A program made the translations under genes and the position numbers. The notes beneath the pieces were generated by a model that had not been told where the DNA came from, ran no database searches, and saw nothing but the letters and a program-made list of their open reading frames with translations. Positions 59,343 through 64,000 of a DNA stretch of 64,000 nucleotides are shown piece after piece; positions within the stretch are counted from its first letter, which is position 1; every line of letters begins with the position of its first letter. Location of the stretch: positions 1,426,001-1,490,000 of the forward strand of contig JADJQX010000001.1 of assembly GCA_016712525.1 (NCBI GenBank), read 5' to 3'. The DNA is from Myxococcales bacterium. GTDB lineage: Bacteria > Myxococcota_A > Polyangia > Polyangiales > Polyangiaceae.

Positions 59343-60028
59343 GCGCCGATCCCGTATTTGTGGCTCACGGCGTCGAGCAGCGCCCAGAGGATGTTGCACT
59401 TCTCGACGAGCGCGCCGACGCACGCCTCTTCGAGCTCGGGCGTCGTGGCGTGCTCGGTGACGAAGGTGATGGCCTCGCGCGAGTCGCGCGCCGCGCGTGG
59501 CACCCGCGAGCGAAAGTACTCGAGCACGTCGGGCGCGACCCACGGGTAGTGCGTCTCCCACGCGAGCACGCGCTTCGTCATGATGTCGGGCGAGAAGAAC
59601 TCGGTGAGCGACGAGGCCACCGCGACGACGAGCGGGCTCTTCTCGACGAGCGTGAGGTACGCGTCGCACGCGAAGCGCACGGCGGGCAGCACGTCGGCCT
59701 CGGCCCGCACACGCTCGAGATCGAGCCCCACGCCCCCGGCCAGCCGCTCCCACATGGCGATGCCGCCTTCGCCGGCCTGCGTGCCGTCGTGGTCCACGAT
59801 GCGGCGGATCCACATGCGACGAAACGCGGGGTCCGTCGATTTCGAGAGCACGAGCGCGTCCTTCCGGGGGATGCGCGTCTGGTAGCAGTAGCGGTTCTCG
59901 ACCCACGCTTGGATTTGGCGCTTCGTGAGGGTGCCCGCGTGCATCGCCACGTGGAACGGGTGGCGGTCGTGGTAGCGCTTCTCGCCCTCGGCCCGAAGGC
60001 GCGCGACGAGCGGGCTCTCTTCGCTCAT
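59339..60028 (-). CDS. pqqC: Pyrroloquinoline-quinone synthase PqqC
   Basis: 229 residues. YHDRHPFHVAMHAGTLTKRQ, AWVENRYCYQTRIPRKDALV and LSKSTDPAFRRMWIRRIVDH are the PqqC helices with the conserved His/Tyr/Arg that ring-close and oxidise AHQQ to PQQ; the family H and K residues are kept. ATG 60028 overlaps the pqqB stop by ATGA. Confidence 0.95.
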   Translation of the reverse strand: MSEESPLVARLRAEGEKRYHDRHPFHVAMHAGTLTKRQIQAWVENRYCYQTRIPRKDALVLSKSTDPAFRRMWIRRIVDHDGTQAGEGGIAMWERLAGGVGLDLERVRAEADVLPAVRFACDAYLTLVEKSPLVVAVASSLTEFFSPDIMTKRVLAWETHYPWVAPDVLEYFRSRVPRAARDSREAITFVTEHATTPELEEACVGALVEKCNILWALLDAVSHKYGIGA

Positions 60029-60927
60029 AGGTCGATCTCCATCCCGTCGTACGCGATCTCGAAGCCCCGCGAGCGCACCTCGCGGGCGGCGGCGGACTCG
60101 GGGTCGAGCATGGGGTTCGTGTTGTTCACGTGCGTGAAGATCTTCCTCCCGCAGCGCACGGCCTCGAGGGCGGCGAGGGCCTCGCTCACGGGCAGGTGCG
60201 CCATGCTCGCGGCGGGCTTCTCCCCGCAGCCGCGGCTCGCCATCTCGTGCTCGGAGTAGAACGTGCCGTCGAAGAAGGCTGCCCCCGCGCCCTCGGCCTC
60301 ACGCAAAAACTCCCCGATCTTCCCGTAGGTCGCGGCGTACACGAGGCGCGCGTTCGCGGGCGTGGAGAAGGCGAGGGCCACGTTGTCCTCGGCGGACGGC
60401 TCGGTCGACCCCTCGAGGTGGAGCGCGCGCTTGCCCGGCGCGGGAACGGCCTTCATGGTGAGCCCGAGCGGAGCGCCGCCCGCGTCGGCGATCGTCGTCT
60501 CTTCGCCGAGCACGAGGTCGCGGAACACCGTGTGCCCGGGGAATCGCGCGAGCGTCTTCAAGATGGCGTTCCTCTCGAGGCCCTCGCGCACCGTGCGCGT
60601 CGCGTAGATGGCGAGCGGCTGCGACTCCCGCAGCGAGAAGAGGCCGAGGGTGTGATCGAGGTCGCCGTTCGTGAGCACGATGGCGCCGATGGGCGTCGAG
60701 CGCACGTCGCGCGGCCAGAGCTCCCGAGTCCTTCGGAGCTGCTCCCCGACGCTCGGCGCGGCGTTCACGAGCACGTACCGCGTGCCATCGCCCGAGACGA
60801 CGAGCGAGTCCTCGGTCCGTGGGAGGAAACCCGGCCGCCCCGCGCGCACGGCGCGGCAGTTGTCGCACCCGCAGTTCCATTGCGGAAATGCACCTCCCGC
60901 CGCCGATCCCAAGACACGCACGCGCAT
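60025..60927 (-). CDS. pqqB: PQQ biosynthesis protein PqqB
   Basis: 300 residues, metallo-beta-lactamase fold. VRVLGSAAGGAFPQWNCGCD and NCRAVRAG form the Cys zinc site typical of PqqB, and IVLTNGDLDHTLGLFSLRES is the altered HxHxDH region. GEKPAASMAHLPVSEALAA and KIFTHVNNTNPMLDPESAA are C-terminal signatures. It hydroxylates the PqqA-derived dipeptide. First gene of the chain. Confidence 0.95.
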   Translation of the reverse strand: MRVRVLGSAAGGAFPQWNCGCDNCRAVRAGRPGFLPRTEDSLVVSGDGTRYVLVNAAPSVGEQLRRTRELWPRDVRSTPIGAIVLTNGDLDHTLGLFSLRESQPLAIYATRTVREGLERNAILKTLARFPGHTVFRDLVLGEETTIADAGGAPLGLTMKAVPAPGKRALHLEGSTEPSAEDNVALAFSTPANARLVYAATYGKIGEFLREAEGAGAAFFDGTFYSEHEMASRGCGEKPAASMAHLPVSEALAALEAVRCGRKIFTHVNNTNPMLDPESAAAREVRSRGFEIAYDGMEIDL

Positions 60928-61331
60928 GCCGCGAGGCTATCCGAGCTGCCCCGGCGTGGCGAGGGGAGCCTCGGTCGTTGCAAAGTGGCCAGACCCACGA
61001 CCTTCCACCGAGGGAGCTCGCTCTCGCCTCGATCGAGCGCAGGCAGCGTGAAGCGACACCTGAGCGCCTCGAGCCGCGCATCGCGTGACCCGGAGCCCGC
61101 TGGGCTCGAATCGCTGCGTGTCGCGGCCGTGCCCTCCTCCGGCGAGGCCGACCCGCCCCCTTGCCCGATCGGCCACCGTAGGACCTGAACCGGCCTCGTG
61201 CCCCCGTCGCGCCAGCCGGTCGAGCGCTGGCCCGCATCGAGACCCCGCGAATTCTCCGAAGTGGAAATGGAGAATGCGGGTGGGAAGCGGTGGCACCGTG
61301 TGTGCAGAGGGCTCCTCAAGGAGATTCCCCC
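60928..61331. other. Intergenic region upstream of pqqB, no gene seen
   Basis: About 400 bp. It should contain the pqqB promoter (minus) and that of the lipoprotein gene (plus). I noticed only the inverted repeat ATTCTCC ... GGAGAAT near 61252-61277. No RNA gene recognised. Confidence 0.5.
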
Positions 61332-61922
61332 GTGAAAAAAAGCCTCGGCACACTCGTCTTCGTTTCCTCTCTTCTCGTCGTCGCCCTCGGCGCGACCGGC
61401 TGCACGGCCGAGGCCGTCGACGCCGAAGACATCCCGTCCGAGGACATCGAGCCCGGCGAGAGCTCCGAGGCGCTCACCGCGAGCTGCAAGGGCACGGGCG
61501 CGAAGTCCGGCGAGGCCGCGCGCGCAGCCGTCTTCAACACGCTCTCGGCCGTCGGAGCGTGCGTTACTCCCCTCAAGTTCGCGACCAAGGTCGGCTGTTT
61601 CGGTGCCGGCGCCCTCGCCGCGTCCTCGATCGCCGATGCCCAAGCCGCCAAGCAGACCGCGATCAAGTGCGGCGGCGACGAGTACATCATCGCCGCGCTC
61701 ACGTGCTCACCCGCGCGCTACCGTGAGCTCCTCGGGCGCATGCAGAAGGCCTGCAAGCCGTTCGGGAGCTCCGTCCCCGCGTGCGTGAGCACGCAGGCGA
61801 TGTTCACTGCGTCGGTCGACTGCGCGAAGGCCGAGAGCGCCTTCTTGAACGGCTGCAACCTCACCGATCGTGGCTACTGGGACGCCTACGGCAAAATGAA
61901 CAACATGAGCTACTGTCGGTAA
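61332..61922 (+). CDS. Lipoprotein, unknown function
   Basis: 196 residues, GTG start followed by three Lys codons. Lipobox VALGATGC, acidic linker, then ~150 residues with about eight Cys in helices (SGEAARAAVFNTLSAVGACV, KCGGDEYIIAALTCSPARYR, VSTQAMFTASVDCAKAESAF). The remnant downstream stays open in the same frame right after the stop. Confidence 0.65.
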   Translation: MKKSLGTLVFVSSLLVVALGATGCTAEAVDAEDIPSEDIEPGESSEALTASCKGTGAKSGEAARAAVFNTLSAVGACVTPLKFATKVGCFGAGALAASSIADAQAAKQTAIKCGGDEYIIAALTCSPARYRELLGRMQKACKPFGSSVPACVSTQAMFTASVDCAKAESAFLNGCNLTDRGYWDAYGKMNNMSYCR

Positions 61923-62096
61923 TCGCGCGTCGCTCGGGTCGAAGTCCGGCGAAGCGGCGACGAGGCCTTCGGGACGAGCCAGCGGGAAGACACCTTCACC
62001 GCGACGTTCGAGGGTCGCACGTTCGATTTCACCCTGCGCGGCATCGCGACCACGGGGAGCTGCCCGGTCATCGACCCCTCGTCACCGCGCCCGTAG
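61923..62096 (+). pseudogene. Gene remnant with coding character
   Basis: In the frame directly after the stop of the lipoprotein gene, 57 codons read a protein-like beta segment: DEAFGTSQREDTFTATFEGR, TFDFTLRGIATTGSCPVIDP, then a stop at 62094. There is no start codon or RBS. It looks like the C-terminus of a secreted protein whose front was lost; the end overlaps the methyltransferase 3' end by 15 bp. Confidence 0.45.
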
Positions 62097-62870
62097 CACG
62101 ACCGGCCGGTACTCGAGCGACGTCCCCTCTCCTCGGGCCCGCAGCTCCGCCGCGGCGCGCCTGGCACGCGCCACTTCGTCGGGTGCCAACGCTTCGTCGA
62201 GGCTCTCGCAGATGCCCGCGAACTCCTCGTACAGGGCCTCGCGCATCGCGGGGTGCGCGTCGTCGCCGAGGAGGAGCACCTCCCGTGTCACGACGTCCCC
62301 GAACCCGGCCTCGCGCGCGAGCGCCTCGAGCCTTCGGCCGACGAAAGGGTCGCCCCCCGCCGCGGCCTGCGCGAGGTTCAACGCGTCGAACGTGTCGGTC
62401 AGGTCGGGGAGGGGCGGCCTCACGCGAAGCGATGCGTTGTCGACCTCGCACACGTGCACGAACCCACCCGGGGCGAGCACGCGCCGCGCCTCGCGGAGCA
62501 CGGCGCACGGATCCGCGACGTGCTCGAGGAGCCACGTCGCGTGCACCCGGTCGAAGCTCGCGTCGGGGAAGGGGAGCCGCGAGGCGTCGGCGTGCACGTA
62601 CGTGGCGACGGGGTTCTTCGCGCGCGCCGCCGCGAGCTGGGCCTCCGAGAGATCCACGCCCGTCAGCGTGATCCCCGGGTACCTCCGCGCGAGCTCGGCC
62701 GCCATGGCGCCTACGCCGGTCCCGAGATCGAGCACACGCGCGCCGGCCGGAGCGTCGAAGCGCTCGAGCGCGAAGCTCGCGACGAACCTCGCCTGCACGA
62801 CGAGCCGCTCGACCTCGTGCTCGTCCGTGGAGCCATGCACGTAGGAGGAGGACATGACCCGTGGTGCCAT
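62082..62870 (-). CDS. SAM-dependent class I methyltransferase
   Basis: 262 residues. The SAM site is VLDLGTGVGAMAAELARRYP with GITLTGVDLSEAQLAAAR (acidic loop), VHADASRLPFPDASFDRVHA and VLREARRVLAPGGFVHVCEV. The substrate is unknown. ATG 62870 overlaps the preceding stop as TGATG, implying coupling with the upstream minus-strand gene; ATG 62855 (MSSSYVHG) is an alternative. Confidence 0.85.
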   Translation of the reverse strand: MAPRVMSSSYVHGSTDEHEVERLVVQARFVASFALERFDAPAGARVLDLGTGVGAMAAELARRYPGITLTGVDLSEAQLAAARAKNPVATYVHADASRLPFPDASFDRVHATWLLEHVADPCAVLREARRVLAPGGFVHVCEVDNASLRVRPPLPDLTDTFDALNLAQAAAGGDPFVGRRLEALAREAGFGDVVTREVLLLGDDAHPAMREALYEEFAGICESLDEALAPDEVARARRAAAELRARGEGTSLEYRPVVLRAR

Positions 62871-64000
62871 CAATCTGGGGGAATCCCCGGTCCCAGGGCG
62901 TCGAGACGGATACGGACGACGTTGGGGAGTTGATCGGCCATCCTTGGGCTGCGGATCACATACACGTGCTCGCAAGTGACCGCGAGGGGGGTAGTGTATC
63001 CATACTCCTTCGACGCATCCATTTGACGCCGGAGAAACGATACACCGTCCGCGATGCGAATCACGCGGAGCTCACTGTGGTAGTCCTTGTACCCCCCTGA
63101 TGCGGCGATGTGCCCGCAGCCGACGGTGGTATCCGGAAAGAGGAGGCTGCTGCTCCGCAGCCGACGTCCCACCGGCCGCGAACCGGGCGAAGGCACCTTC
63201 GCAACGTACACGTCATGGGACGAGCACGACCCGGCGGCCGTCGTGGTGCACCCCTCGTAGTGCACCCAGCTGAGGTCCGTGCCGTCGGTCGCCAGGTTCG
63301 ACTCGTAGCCGTATAGATTCTGGGCGTTGTCGAACCATGTCTCGAGCCCTGCCCCCGGGCGCGCGATTTGGTAAATACGACGATTAACCCCTCCTGTAGT
63401 CTCCAAGTACGCCGTATCGCCCCGATAAAACATGATGAGCGGTTGCAACCGCGGGTCCGCTAACAAGAGTTGAGCGCGTGGGTTCGACCATGGGCCTTGG
63501 CCCACCGCACCGACAACCTGTAGACCGAGGAGTGAATCCCCCAGCACGAACGACGAGGCGCTGCCGGGGTACGTCCCGACGACCTGAGGAAGTGAGGGAT
63601 CGTGAGGCGCGATCACGTACCCGGTCACCGGCCCCGGGGTCCCATATTCCCCAACGCGATAAAAGGTGCCGGTCGCGCTTGGCCACAACGGATTGGCAAC
63701 CCACGCAGGTGACGCCGCCATCAGCGCATTCAGCGGCTCTCCGGTCGCCACATCGACGACTACCCACGTATAGTGGGTTCCAAACATCCGCATCTGCGGA
63801 AGCAGGAAGCGCCCGACCGGCGGCGTGAAATTCGAGAAGGCGGACATGGTCCCGGCCCCTGTCTGCCCAGGCTCCACAGTGGCCCACTCCTCGCACGCCG
63901 TCCCGCCCGGGTTGTCGGGGAAGAACGCAGGGTCACAAGGCTCCCACTTGGCCGGAGGCGGGAGCACGTCTTTCCGCTTAGGCAAGTAGATCTGCGCCGC
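62870..64000 (-). CDS. Partial gene at window edge, secreted-type beta protein
   Basis: The frame is open to the right edge, so the start is missing. About 376 residues visible, beta-propeller-like: PKRKDVLPPPAKWEPCDPAF, FGTHYTWVVVDVATGEPLNA, FYRGDTAYLETTGGVNRRI and VTCEHVYVIRSPRMADQLPN. No family named. Base composition is visibly less GC-biased than neighbours, with more A/T-ending codons, suggesting later acquisition. It overlaps the methyltransferase start (TGATG). Confidence 0.6.
   Translation of the reverse strand, partial: AAQIYLPKRKDVLPPPAKWEPCDPAFFPDNPGGTACEEWATVEPGQTGAGTMSAFSNFTPPVGRFLLPQMRMFGTHYTWVVVDVATGEPLNALMAASPAWVANPLWPSATGTFYRVGEYGTPGPVTGYVIAPHDPSLPQVVGTYPGSASSFVLGDSLLGLQVVGAVGQGPWSNPRAQLLLADPRLQPLIMFYRGDTAYLETTGGVNRRIYQIARPGAGLETWFDNAQNLYGYESNLATDGTDLSWVHYEGCTTTAAGSCSSHDVYVAKVPSPGSRPVGRRLRSSSLLFPDTTVGCGHIAASGGYKDYHSELRVIRIADGVSFLRRQMDASKEYGYTTPLAVTCEHVYVIRSPRMADQLPNVVRIRLDALGPGIPPD

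Noticed and set aside
1..64000. tRNA and rRNA genes
   Set aside because: No cloverleaf with a GTTCRANNC arm or rRNA segment was recognised by eye; a covariance search was not possible.

Overview
The window is very GC-rich DNA (by eye about 70 percent) packed with short-spaced genes on both strands. Roughly twenty genes encode small lipoproteins with Asp/Ala/Ser-rich linkers after the lipobox, and two proteins end in a MYXO-CTERM-like tail (hydrophobic helix plus an Arg cluster). This, with Sel1, Kunitz and DUF1554 surface proteins and many GTG starts, points to a myxobacterium (Myxococcota), most likely Polyangia. That assignment is inference: there is no rRNA or other marker here.

Layout. 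0-11 kb: end of a VWA-like protein, zinc-ribbon, PPOX flavoprotein and enoyl-CoA hydratase genes, then two paralogous structured RNAs on the minus strand on either side of a NADAR gene, a GNAT acetyltransferase, an AlkX-like DNA glycosylase and lipoproteins. 11-17.7 kb: a NarL-type two-component pair with a shared 12-bp candidate operator also found before a DUF2306 membrane protein, an AraC regulator, and a RoxA-type ribosomal oxygenase. 17.7-29 kb: a solo LanM-like dehydratase domain, lipoproteins, an Imm5-like protein, a small zinc-ribbon protein coupled to a SPASM radical SAM enzyme, and a LysR/SnoaL divergent pair. 29.2-32.6 kb: a compact minus-strand operon DUF99 - RNA ligase - Ham1 fusion - AbiEii-type nucleotidyltransferase, which looks like an uncharacterised RNA repair or RNA-conflict system; thiD lies upstream. 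33.5-47.5 kb: surface lipoproteins (Kunitz, DUF1554), an esterase, RbgA/YlqF GTPase, SMI1/KNR4 protein, DUF4153 membrane protein, trypsin-like protease and a quinone oxidoreductase. 47.7-49.4 kb: a RAYT (REP-associated Y1 transposase) between two oppositely oriented REP-like arrays.

50.8-61 kb is a PQQ region. A secreted glucose/sorbosone dehydrogenase-like protein fused to a cytochrome c motif is followed by pqqA, whose 41-residue product has the Glu-x3-Tyr core. The other genes, pqqB-C-D-E plus an MFS transporter, sit about 5 kb away on the other strand as a chain in which every junction is a 4-bp ATGA or GTGA overlap. Between the two halves, two arrays of paired 18-bp palindromes flank a Sel1-repeat lipoprotein gene. 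The window ends with a lipoprotein, a gene remnant, a methyltransferase and a partial gene of visibly lower GC.

Functional reading: PqqA is made beside a likely PQQ enzyme and processed by PqqE/PqqD, PqqB and PqqC. The DUF99-ligase-Ham1-NTase operon and the twin structured RNAs around the NADAR gene are the least explained parts of the window.
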